6,092 nucleotides of DNA, from NCBI GenBank assembly GCA_020355945.1, contig CP070627.1, forward strand, positions 1,909,387 to 1,915,478, in the 5' to 3' direction. A model generated the notes under the pieces. The model saw only the letters and a program-made list of their open reading frames with translations, had not been told where the DNA came from and did no database searches. The translations under genes were made by a program, and so were the position numbers. This document shows positions 1-5,397 of the stretch, piece after piece; within the stretch, counting starts at the first letter, position 1, and the number at the start of each line of letters is the position of its first letter. Source of the stretch: Candidatus Aminicenantota bacterium. GTDB lineage: Bacteria > Acidobacteriota > Aminicenantia > UBA2199.

Positions 1-236
1 AGTGCAAAAAAGCACTAACTCCCAACGGGAAATACATATCAGTCGATGATGGAAGTCCAGAGCAACGTACTGAAGGTTTAGTTTTCCTCAAAGAGCTGGT
101 TGAAGCGGGGCAGATAAAACCGGTCATAGACAGATGCTATCCGCTGGAACAGATGGTCGAGGCTCACAGATATGTAGACAAAGGACACAAAAAGGGAAAC
201 GTAGTCATCACTGTGGGACATAATAACAAAACTTAG
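1..236 (+). CDS. 3' end of a zinc-type alcohol dehydrogenase / quinone oxidoreductase-like (MDR) protein
   Basis: This is the last 77 codons of a gene that begins before the window, read in the frame starting at base 3 and ending with TAG at 234-236. The segment around residues 31-48 of the visible part ([18 protein letters not shown]) and the following [17 protein letters not shown] are the typical C-terminal signature of medium-chain dehydrogenase/reductase proteins of the NAD(P)-dependent quinone oxidoreductase-like branch. There the C-terminus closes the catalytic domain after the Rossmann fold. The family transfers hydride between NAD(P)H and quinones, enones or alcohols in the cytosol. 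The substrate cannot be told from this part. A second gene of the same family starts 19 bases downstream, so these were probably tandem paralogues in one transcript. The assignment rests on recognition of the C-terminal motif. The nucleotide-binding domain lies outside the window. Confidence 0.85.
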   Translation, partial: CKKALTPNGKYISVDDGSPEQRTEGLVFLKELVEAGQIKPVIDRCYPLEQMVEAHRYVDKGHKKGNVVITVGHNNKT

Positions 237-255
237 CAATCCTGGAGGAAAACTC

Positions 256-312
256 ATGAAAGCGATTGTATACACAGAATACGGACCACCGGATGTTCTC
301 ACAAATAGGTGA
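256..312 (+). pseudogene. Truncated start of a second MDR-family oxidoreductase
   Basis: A strong ribosome binding site, GGAGGA at 244-249 with six bases of spacing, precedes ATG at 256. The first 15 codons read MKAIVYTEYGPPDVL, the stock N-terminus of quinone oxidoreductase-like MDR proteins. In intact relatives this is followed by a QLKEVEKP-type stretch. Here the homology stops at about base 300, and the frame runs through three unrelated codons into TGA at 310-312. This is a 5' gene remnant cut by a rearrangement. The breakpoint coincides with the start of the repeat-rich DNA that carries the ATPase relic. The remaining roughly 300 codons are not found in the window. The ribosome binding site is intact, so an 18-residue peptide might still be made, but there is no reason to think it functions. 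Confidence 0.8.
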
Positions 313-547
313 CAGGCAAGATTAATCTACCCATCAAAAAATTGCGGCCGAATTAAAGCTGGAATAATGGGTGAATTAATCCAGAAGGAATTTGAAAGCC
401 GGGGCCACTTCAATTTTGACACCATCTTCTAAAAGTGTTTCTTCCTCATCATCGGTGATAATAATGCCTTTCGAGAGTCCAAACCGTTTACACGCCGCCA
501 GGAGCCCTTTAATCTCCCGCTGCCGAAGAAGCTCTTTCTTGCCTGTC
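311..547. repeat. 11-bp inverted repeat bracketing the ATPase relic
   Basis: GACAGGCAAGA at 311-321 is the exact reverse complement of TCTTGCCTGTC at 537-547. The two arms enclose the C-terminal relic of a DUF4143-type ATPase, and the left arm lies about ten bases after the point where the upstream oxidoreductase gene breaks off. The right arm is part of a longer 17-nt repeat found again at 2045-2061. The arrangement suggests that repeat copies served as recombination points, but the arms are too short to be recognised as insertion-sequence ends. Confidence 0.6.
320..381 (-). repeat. Imperfect 15-bp inverted repeat spanning the relic's stop codon
   Basis: The arm at 320-334 (GATTAATCTACCCAT) pairs with 367-381 (ATGGGTGAATTAATC). 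Of 15 positions, 13 are Watson-Crick, one is G-T and one is mismatched, around a 32-base loop. The right arm includes the TAA stop (376-378) of the minus-strand ATPase relic. It may be the old transcription terminator of that gene, but no T-run follows the stem on the minus strand, so a terminator call is weak. It could equally be an element end. Confidence 0.4.
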
Positions 548-549
548 CC
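376..549 (-). pseudogene. C-terminal relic of a DUF4143-type AAA ATPase
   Basis: Read on the minus strand, 57 codons end in TAA at 376-378. They contain ELLRQREIKGLLAACKRF, then GIIITDDEEE, and finish with VAPAFKFLLD. This matches the order of motifs at the C-terminus of the intact ATPase nearby (REREIKALLKGA, then KIITDDYEDE, then IPLWKWLLAPLG). The region corresponds to the end of the PD-(D/E)XK-like C-terminal domain of DUF4143-type ATPases. The frame is closed upstream by TAA at 550-552, which belongs to the repeated 12-mer GCCTGTCCCTTA, and there is no start codon. The P-loop domain and DUF4143 core are gone. The sequence is well diverged from its neighbour, so it is the remainder of a different family member and not a recent duplicate. 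Confidence 0.8.
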
Positions 550-552
550 TTA
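536..552. repeat. Left copy of a 17-nt direct repeat flanking the intact ATPase
   Basis: Bases 536-552 match 2045-2061 at 16 of 17 positions. The shared perfect 12-mer is GCCTGTCCCTTA (541-552 and 2050-2061). Read on the minus strand each copy begins with TAA: here it closes the frame of the ATPase relic, and in the right copy it is the stop codon of the carbamoyltransferase. The two copies bracket the ATPase gene and its promoter. Confidence 0.65.
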
Positions 553-591
553 AATCTTGCCTTAAATCTTGCCGCTTAACATTGGACAGGC
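541..591. repeat. Short hairpin with an internal 12-bp tandem repeat
   Basis: GCCTGTCC at 541-548 is the exact reverse complement of GGACAGGC at 584-591. Between the arms the unit CCTTAAATCTTG occurs twice back to back (548-559 and 560-571). The GGGACAGGC-type word resembles short palindromic sequences often associated with REP elements and their RAYT transposases. That link is from general knowledge of such repeats, and no transposase is present here. Confidence 0.45.
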
Positions 592-610
592 GGTTTCGTT
601 CTTCGTGGTT

Positions 611-1903
611 TCATCCCAGGGGAGCCAGTAACCATTTCCACAGGGGAATATATATAATTTTAAGGTCTTGATGCTGCTCTTCATCTTCATAATCATCTGT
701 TATGATCTTTAAATGCTTGCATCTCAATTCTGCTGCTCCCTTTAGAAGGGCTTTTATTTCTCTCTCCCGTGTGAGGGGATTCTCTACCTCATAGGAAACC
801 TGGATCAGTTCACGAACTGCAGTCCCCTTTTTTACGACAAAATCCACTTCCTCGCCTCGTTCATTTTTCCAATAAAAAATCTCAATACCGGGGTCAAAAG
901 ATTTTTGTCTTTGCAGTTCGATAGCCACCACATTTTCAATCACCTTGCCCGGGTCCCTGGAAAATTTAAAGGCCATTATCTCGATCATCCCCGGGTCAAT
1001 GCTGTAAATTTTCTTTGGGGCCAACATTTGACGTTTCAGTTTGTAGGAAAACTGTTCCAGGACAAAAAACAGGTAAGAAGAATCCAGGTAATCCACGAAT
1101 TTTTTAATTGTCTCGATATCCTTAAGCCGAATCACTTTTTTTAACTTCGAATAAGTAAATTCCTTGCTGTAATTAAAAGCCAACACCCTTACCAGTTCTT
1201 TAAAACTCTGGGTTTTCCTGATCTTATACCTTGAAATAATATCTTTATAAATGACATCTTCATAGATGCTCCGAAGGATGGCTTTTCCAAATTTTAGCAC
1301 TTCCGGGAATCCCCCGGTATTTAAATAATTGGTAAATTCTTTTTTAATTTTGGCTGACATTCGGGTAGTTAGGACTTCTTTACCTGATATTTCCATATCC
1401 TTTATTCGCAAGTATTCCCGGAAGGAAAAGGGGTACAAGGTAAAATCAATATGTCTGCCGGTGAGATGGGTTGCCAATTCCCGGGAAAGGAGTTTGGAGT
1501 TGGACCCGGTGATAATGATGCGTTTGGTTCGCCGCAGTCGGTTAATAAACAATTCCCAGCCGGGGATATCCTGGATTTCATCAAAAACCAGGTAATCAAG
1601 GTCACCATATAGTTCATAGAATGCCTCAAGCACGTTATTTAATTGGTGCTGTTCAATGCTCAAGCGTTCATCATCAAAATTCAGGTAGCCATATTTTTTA
1701 TCCATCACGGTTAAAATGGAAAGAAAGGACTTTCCCGCCCGCCGCGGTCCTGTGATTACTACGGTATTTGGTGAGGCTAAGGCATCTTTGATGGAGAGTT
1801 CTCTTTGAATAATTTTCTCCTTTTCCATGATTTGTTCGATTTCTTCTCTTTGTTCCAGTATCACCTGTTTTAATTCATTTCCTGTCATTGGTTTAAATGC
1901 CAT
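611..1903 (-). CDS. ATP-binding protein, AAA ATPase with DUF4143 domain
   Basis: This complete 430-aa protein has the usual length and architecture of the AAA_14/DUF4143 family. The N-terminal P-loop domain has Walker A GPRRAGKS at residues 52-59, Walker B YLVFDEIQ at 104-111 and a sensor-like ITGSNSKLLS at 131-140. The middle part (about 180-330) fits the DUF4143 region. The C-terminal part (about 340-430) has YWKNERGEEVDFVV and LIQVS, the pattern of a degenerate PD-(D/E)XK nuclease-like fold. Members are common, multicopy and patchily distributed in bacteria and archaea, and their physiological role is not established. The start at 1903 is supported by AAGGA at 1913-1917 with a 9-base gap. 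The gene has its own promoter and is read away from the carbamoyltransferase operon as a separate unit. A relic of another family member lies immediately downstream. Family assignment is firm, and function is open. Confidence 0.92.
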   Translation of the reverse strand: MAFKPMTGNELKQVILEQREEIEQIMEKEKIIQRELSIKDALASPNTVVITGPRRAGKSFLSILTVMDKKYGYLNFDDERLSIEQHQLNNVLEAFYELYGDLDYLVFDEIQDIPGWELFINRLRRTKRIIITGSNSKLLSRELATHLTGRHIDFTLYPFSFREYLRIKDMEISGKEVLTTRMSAKIKKEFTNYLNTGGFPEVLKFGKAILRSIYEDVIYKDIISRYKIRKTQSFKELVRVLAFNYSKEFTYSKLKKVIRLKDIETIKKFVDYLDSSYLFFVLEQFSYKLKRQMLAPKKIYSIDPGMIEIMAFKFSRDPGKVIENVVAIELQRQKSFDPGIEIFYWKNERGEEVDFVVKKGTAVRELIQVSYEVENPLTREREIKALLKGAAELRCKHLKIITDDYEDEEQHQDLKIIYIPLWKWLLAPLG

Positions 1904-1932
1904 TGGCCTAAATCCTTAAGGTTTTGTTAAAG

Positions 1933-1986
1933 TTTCGGATTACTAACCCGGAACATTTGCAAAAGTTTCGGGTTAGTAATCGGAAA
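1933..1986 (-). promoter_or_regulatory. Large inverted repeat at the ATPase transcription start (operator or leader hairpin)
   Basis: Two 22-base arms, 1933-1954 and 1965-1986, are near-perfect reverse complements around a 10-base loop. The core is 13 uninterrupted pairs, GATTACTAACCCG at 1938-1950 against CGGGTTAGTAATC at 1969-1981. Outside and inside this core there is one mismatch and one G-T pair. The predicted transcription start is near 1984, so the repeat would form the first 50 or so bases of the ATPase mRNA and end about 15 bases before the ribosome binding site. It could be a repressor operator, a protective or attenuating RNA hairpin, or a binding site of the ATPase itself. There is no long T-run, so it is not a simple terminator. 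Confidence 0.7.
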
Positions 1987-1990
1987 TAGT

Positions 1991-2019
1991 ATGATACCAC
2001 ATATTTTGAAAAATTTCAA
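1991..2019 (-). promoter_or_regulatory. Predicted sigma-70 promoter of the DUF4143 ATPase
   Basis: On the minus strand TTGAAA (2014-2019) is followed after exactly 17 bases by TATCAT (1991-1996). An extended -10 TG lies one base upstream of the hexamer. The predicted start site is at about 1984, at the edge of the large inverted repeat. Position and spacing fit expression of the ATPase independent of the carbamoyltransferase operon. Confidence 0.6.
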
Positions 2020-2044
2020 CTTCGACGCTAAAAATAATGTAAGG

Positions 2045-2061
2045 TTCTCGCCTGTCCCTTA
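2045..2061. repeat. Right copy of the 17-nt direct repeat
   Basis: This is the second copy of the repeat at 536-552, with a single difference. Its last three bases are the complement of the TAA stop codon of the carbamoyltransferase. The repeat therefore abuts or defines the 3' end of that gene and marks one edge of the ATPase module. Confidence 0.65.
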
Positions 2062-3849
2062 TCCTTTATCCTCATATGAAATGACTTTGCCTTCATCCCT
2101 GTTTATATATCGGATATTGAGTTCTTCAAATTCTTTAACCTTCTTCGGGTCTTTTTCAGTCAATAAATAACTTCCCATAACCAGTGCATCGATACCGGTA
2201 CGCATGTAACAGGAGTACGCATCCTCCGGGCTCATGACGATGGGCTCGCCGCGGACATTGAAGGAAGTATTCAAGAGTACCGGTACACCGGCTATTTTTT
2301 TGAAGGCATTAAGCAATTGATGATAGCGCGGATTGGTTTCTTTTTTTACCATTTGCAGCCGTGCTGTGCCATCTACATGGGTGATCGCCGGAAGCAAATC
2401 CTTCTTATCCGGGCGTACATCCGGGATCAAGAGCATATAAGGAGCATCAATAGAAATATCAAAGTACTCAGGGGCGTCTTCATGGGTTACAGAAGGTGCA
2501 AAAGGACGGAAACTCTCGCGGAATTTGACTTTACTGTTCAGGATTTCTTTCATTTTGGGATTTTTGGGATTTGCTAAAATAGACCGGTTGCCCAGAGCCC
2601 GGGGGCCGAATTCCATTCTTCCCTGGAACCACCCGATGACCTGGTCTTGTGCCAACATTTTCGCGGTTTCCTCTACCAATTTTTTTTGGTCGGTTATTTT
2701 TTGATATTTGACGCCACAACTGTCCAAAATCGCCTGGATATCTTCATCAGTGTACTCCGGGCCCAGGTAAGCATGGTCCATTTGGTATTTGCGATCTTTA
2801 CCCAGCGTAAGATTATAAAAAGCAATGGCAGCCCCTAACGCACCACCGCTGTCCCCGGAAGCAGGTTGGATAAATATATCTTTGAAACCGGTTCTCTGCA
2901 TAATCCTCCAGTTGGCTACACTATTTAAACCCACACCACCGGCAATAGTAAGATAGTCAGTATTGTATGTCTTATACATATTGGCAGCAATTTTTACAAT
3001 CAAATCTTCTACCACTTTTTGTCCTGATGCGGCAATATCTGTATAAAATTGATCGATCTCCTGGTCTTTTTTTCGTTTGGGACGCCCCAGGTGTTTTTCA
3101 AGACGCCGGTTGATGGATTCCGAAGGAGAGTAATGATAGGCAAAATATTTCATGTCCAGGCGAAAGCTTCCGTCTTCTTTTATTTCTATAAGATCAAGAA
3201 ACTTGTCCACATATTTGGGTTCCCCATAAGGGGCCAGTCCCATTACTTTCCATTCCGCATCGTTGACTCGAAAACCAAGATATGAGGTAATCGCACTGTA
3301 TAGTAACCCGATGGAATGGGGAAATTTTATCTCTTTGTCGATGCGAATTGTGCTGTCTTTCCCATAACCAATGGTGGTGGTGGCCCATTCCCCCACACCG
3401 TCAGTGGTTAAAATAGCAGCTTCTTGAAACGGGGAAACCAGGAAAGCCGACGCCGCATGTGAAAGGTGGTGGTCACCAAAAAAAATTTTATCTTCATCGA
3501 TATTGAGTTCTTTGCATATATGCTTACGCATATTGAGGCGGCTCTTTAACCACAAGGGGACAGCACGCCTGAAAGAGCCAAAAGACAGCGGCCACTGGGA
3601 TATATAGGTTTCCAGGATGCGGTTGAACTTTACAAAGGGTTTTTCATAAAACACCACGTAATCTACTTGTTCAGGGTTAATACGCCCCTGGTTCAAGCAA
3701 AACCTGATGGCGTTTTTGGGAAAACCGCTGTGGTGTTTATCCCGATTAAATCGTTCCTCTTCCGCGGCAGCTACCACTAAACCGTCATGTACAAGACAGG
3801 CGGCAGCGTCATGATAATAACAAGAAATCCCAAGTATAAATTCAGCCAT
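2059..3849 (-). CDS. O-carbamoyltransferase, NodU/CmcH (TobZ-like) family
   Basis: This complete 596-aa protein has the normal length for the family, which transfers the carbamoyl group of carbamoyl phosphate to a hydroxyl through a carbamoyl-adenylate intermediate. The N-terminal Kae1/YrdC-related part has GISCYYHDAAACLV at residues 7-20, EEERFNRDKHH at 30-40 and the metal-binding GDHHLSHAASAF at 125-136. It continues with TTDGVGEW at 148-155, AGGVGLNS at 303-310 and SGDSGGALGA at 331-340. The C-terminal part has WFQGRMEFGPRALGNRSILA at 408-427, HVDGTARLQ at 491-499 and LLNTSFNVRGEPIV at 525-538. All expected active-site motifs look intact. The start at 3849 overlaps the methyltransferase stop by one base (TAATG) and has GGGAG nine bases upstream, so the two genes are probably translationally coupled. 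Family members decorate Nod factors, antibiotics, saxitoxin and surface polysaccharides. The acceptor here is unknown, though the operon suggests a glycan or natural product. Confidence 0.95.
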   Translation of the reverse strand: MAEFILGISCYYHDAAACLVHDGLVVAAAEEERFNRDKHHSGFPKNAIRFCLNQGRINPEQVDYVVFYEKPFVKFNRILETYISQWPLSFGSFRRAVPLWLKSRLNMRKHICKELNIDEDKIFFGDHHLSHAASAFLVSPFQEAAILTTDGVGEWATTTIGYGKDSTIRIDKEIKFPHSIGLLYSAITSYLGFRVNDAEWKVMGLAPYGEPKYVDKFLDLIEIKEDGSFRLDMKYFAYHYSPSESINRRLEKHLGRPKRKKDQEIDQFYTDIAASGQKVVEDLIVKIAANMYKTYNTDYLTIAGGVGLNSVANWRIMQRTGFKDIFIQPASGDSGGALGAAIAFYNLTLGKDRKYQMDHAYLGPEYTDEDIQAILDSCGVKYQKITDQKKLVEETAKMLAQDQVIGWFQGRMEFGPRALGNRSILANPKNPKMKEILNSKVKFRESFRPFAPSVTHEDAPEYFDISIDAPYMLLIPDVRPDKKDLLPAITHVDGTARLQMVKKETNPRYHQLLNAFKKIAGVPVLLNTSFNVRGEPIVMSPEDAYSCYMRTGIDALVMGSYLLTEKDPKKVKEFEELNIRYINRDEGKVISYEDKG

Positions 3850-4733
3850 TATAATTTTCTCCCAACTATCATAAAATACCCACCTGTTTTACGGAGAGAA
3901 AGGATCCATTTAAACTGTTTCATAAGATGAGCCAGCTTGCTGTTACGCCACCCGGTGACAGATGACTTTTTAAAAATCCTGATGGCATGTTCCTCTTTCC
4001 TGAAAAATTCTATCGGTGGGAGTGAATTAATATATTCAATATTGTTTTTTTTATACCAATCCAATAATTCATCTATCGTGTGAGACAATTCATGGGGATG
4101 GAGGTATTGATCCTGGTACCAGGTATCTTGTTTTTCCGTATCTTTTTCGTCTTTAACCAGCATTTCTTGTATGGCATCGCGGGTTTTTTCCTTATTGCCG
4201 CGGTACTTGCGGTTGACCCACTGCCGCTTGATTCGTAACCGCAGCCGGCCATACTTGTTATAAAGACCAATAATAATGTAAGTTCCTGTTTTAGCAAAGG
4301 GGATGATATTTTGAAAACCAAGGTAGGGATTATTGGTATGATGAAGCACACCATTACAGAATATATAGTCGAATTGCTGGCCTTCATACTCCAGGTCCAG
4401 CAAGTTTTCCCTTCGGAATGTCACATTGTCCAGTTTTAACTTTTCCTTTAATTCATTGCCTTTGGCCAGTGATTTTTCGGAAAAATCCATGCCCAATGTT
4501 TTCCGGTTCTTAACACTGAGCAGACAGGCCAGTTGGCCGGTACCACATCCGGCATCAAGAATGGTTTTTTCCCATGGTATTTGGTCATCCAGCAACCGGG
4601 AATAGATATTGGCATTTTTATACAAATCCTCCCGGGTGATATACTTATTGATATCGAATCCCGGGAAGGGATTTTCATTGTAAAATTCGGCAACGATATT
4701 TCCTATCCTGGTATCTTCGTGCACTTGAGGCAT
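3849..4733 (-). CDS. Class I SAM-dependent methyltransferase
   Basis: This 294-aa soluble protein has a canonical SAM-binding motif I, ILDAGCGTGQL, at residues 58-68. The acidic end of strand beta-2 (GMDF) is at 81-84, and the motif IV/post-motif segment FDYIFCNGVLHHTNNP is at 121-136. Its N-terminal FYNENPFPGFD (17-27) is a feature of a class I methyltransferase subgroup often found in biosynthetic and polysaccharide loci. The C-terminal half (about 160-294) is rich in basic and aromatic residues, without a recognised domain, and probably forms the substrate-specific cap. The start has AGGA at 4742-4745 with an 8-base gap. The gene sits directly upstream of the carbamoyltransferase with a one-base overlap, which argues for action on the same molecule. 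Whether it methylates oxygen, nitrogen or carbon cannot be told from sequence. Confidence 0.9.
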   Translation of the reverse strand: MPQVHEDTRIGNIVAEFYNENPFPGFDINKYITREDLYKNANIYSRLLDDQIPWEKTILDAGCGTGQLACLLSVKNRKTLGMDFSEKSLAKGNELKEKLKLDNVTFRRENLLDLEYEGQQFDYIFCNGVLHHTNNPYLGFQNIIPFAKTGTYIIIGLYNKYGRLRLRIKRQWVNRKYRGNKEKTRDAIQEMLVKDEKDTEKQDTWYQDQYLHPHELSHTIDELLDWYKKNNIEYINSLPPIEFFRKEEHAIRIFKKSSVTGWRNSKLAHLMKQFKWILSLRKTGGYFMIVGRKL

Positions 4734-4856
4734 ATCTATGTTCCTATTTCAAAAAAAATCCGAAGCACAAAATCCGATTTAAATGCGAAATTCAAATTAC
4801 GAATGTTCGAAACATCTTTAGTATCCAGCTCGATATGATGCACGTTAATTGCCTGC
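4734..4856 (-). other. AT-rich intergenic spacer inside the operon
   Basis: The 123 bases between the small membrane protein and the methyltransferase hold no convincing reading frame. The sequence is AT-rich and repetitive in texture, with recurring ATTTCG/AATTTG-like words and a 13-base palindromic stretch at about 4803-4815 (ATGTTCGAAACAT). No consensus promoter or T-tailed terminator is obvious, so I treat it as a degenerate spacer within one transcript. The ribosome binding site of the methyltransferase lies at its downstream edge. Confidence 0.45.
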
Positions 4857-5087
4857 TTAATCCAGTTGTTTCATTTTTTCCAGGGAGGTATCAATTTCTT
4901 TTTTGGCCTCCCAATAACTGGTGGACTTTTTTTTAAGTCTTAATTTGAGGGGGTCTGAGAATCTCACCAGGCTGAAAATAGGGACGATCAAAAAGTATAT
5001 AATTGTCATCAAGATAAAGGTTTGTATTTGTCCCATCCTGTTGGCAAATCGTTTCCATTTACTAAGGAACCCGGAATCTTTTTTCAT
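4857..5087 (-). CDS. Small single-pass membrane protein, SxtJ-like companion of carbamoyltransferase
   Basis: This 76-aa protein has a basic, amphipathic N-terminus (residues 1-20 with K10, K12, R13, R17), one hydrophobic segment at about 21-42, and a charged C-terminal tail. The sequence SDPLKLRLKK (44-53) followed by SYWEAKKE (57-64) resembles the C-terminal half of SxtJ-family proteins and other short proteins regularly encoded beside NodU/CmcH carbamoyltransferases. It is shorter than the usual two- or three-helix SxtJ. A membrane anchor or scaffold for the modification enzymes is a plausible inference. An in-frame TAA upstream of the ATG excludes a longer ATG start. The nearest good ribosome binding motif (AAGGA) is over 20 bases away, so initiation at 5087 is poorly supported by a Shine-Dalgarno site. 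It is the first gene after the predicted operon promoter. Confidence 0.72.
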   Translation of the reverse strand: MKKDSGFLSKWKRFANRMGQIQTFILMTIIYFLIVPIFSLVRFSDPLKLRLKKKSTSYWEAKKEIDTSLEKMKQLD

Positions 5088-5126
5088 TGTTCTCGCTGTT
5101 GTCTTAATATTCCTTTTTTACAAGGG

Positions 5127-5141
5127 TTTCAAATTTTGAAA
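5127..5141 (-). promoter_or_regulatory. 15-base palindrome at the operon's predicted start site
   Basis: TTTCAAA (5127-5133) and TTTGAAA (5135-5141) form a perfect inverted repeat around a single base. It lies where transcription from the promoter at 5147-5175 would begin, the usual place for a repressor operator. A/T-rich palindromes of this size can arise by chance, so this is a candidate only. Confidence 0.3.
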
Positions 5142-5146
5142 GCAGG

Positions 5147-5175
5147 ATTTTACCATATGTTGGAGTAGATTTCAA
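5147..5175 (-). promoter_or_regulatory. Predicted promoter of the carbamoyltransferase operon
   Basis: On the minus strand TTGAAA (5170-5175) and TAAAAT (5147-5152) are separated by exactly 17 bases. The start would be near 5140, giving a leader of about 53 bases before the ATG of the small membrane protein. No other good promoter was noticed between here and the methyltransferase. Confidence 0.5.
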
Positions 5176-5252
5176 GATGAAAGGTGGACACTGTCAACCG
5201 CCAGATTTTCTTTTTTTTCTGTAAAGGCGTATTTTTAGGAGCTCGGTCTTCA

Positions 5253-5290
5253 TTTCGTGTTGGCACGAAAAGGGGGTCAGATTTTTTAGA
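5253..5290. repeat. REP-like hairpin followed by GGGGGTCAGATTTTTT
   Basis: TTTCGTG (5253-5259) and CACGAAA (5264-5270) form a perfect 7-bp stem with a TTGG loop. Directly after it on the plus strand comes AGGGGGTCAGATTTTTTAG. Conserved GGGGTCAGATTT-type words next to a hairpin are typical of REP sequences mobilised by RAYT transposases, from general knowledge. The T-run also makes it a possible weak terminator on the plus strand, but no gene ends just upstream. The rest of 5176-5336 holds nothing I can support as a gene. Confidence 0.4.
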
Positions 5291-5336
5291 AGGAATAAAC
5301 CGGGCAATCACTCACTTATCCACTGATTCACTGAAC

Positions 5337-5365
5337 TTGACAAGTTTAGATCAGGAGATTATAAT
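5337..5365 (+). promoter_or_regulatory. Perfect consensus sigma-70 promoter for the Rpn gene
   Basis: TTGACA (5337-5342), a 17-base spacer and TATAAT (5360-5365) match the bacterial housekeeping consensus at all twelve positions with optimal spacing. Transcription would start near 5372, about 26 bases before the ATG at 5398. AGAGG at 5381-5385 then serves as ribosome binding site with a rather long 12-base gap. Confidence 0.75.
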
Positions 5366-5397
5366 AAAATTGTGAAATAAAGAGGTTCTTTTAACCG

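Noticed and set aside
78..302. Minus-strand frame of 74 codons at the left end
   Set aside because: It is the shadow of the two MDR gene fragments, whose plus-strand translations are clearly recognisable.
1933..1986. The inverted repeat as an intrinsic terminator or a CRISPR-like unit
   Set aside because: There is no T-run after either arm, only one repeat pair exists, and it stands downstream of a good promoter, so an operator or leader hairpin fits better.
553..2044. ATPase segment between the direct repeats as a classical insertion sequence
   Set aside because: No transposase is encoded and no terminal inverted repeats lie just inside the direct repeats. A recombined cassette is the most that can be said.
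4073..4693. Two minus-strand frames inside the methyltransferase gene (104 and 81 codons)
   Set aside because: They lie in alternative frames of an unmistakable SAM methyltransferase and show no motifs of their own.
4734..4856. Possible missing small gene (such as a DUF5989-type protein often near carbamoyltransferases)
   Set aside because: The 123-base spacer has no open frame with a hydrophobic segment and a start codon on either strand.
4921..5139. Plus-strand frame of 72 codons with a hydrophobic C-terminus, opposite the small membrane protein
   Set aside because: It is antisense to the SxtJ-like gene, has no convincing ribosome binding site, and its hydrophobicity follows from T-rich DNA. 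The minus-strand frame has family-like motifs.
5184..5375. Plus-strand frame of 63 codons between the divergent genes
   Set aside because: The translation is low-complexity at the start (poly-Phe from a T-run), overlaps the REP-like hairpin and the consensus promoter, and matches no family I know.
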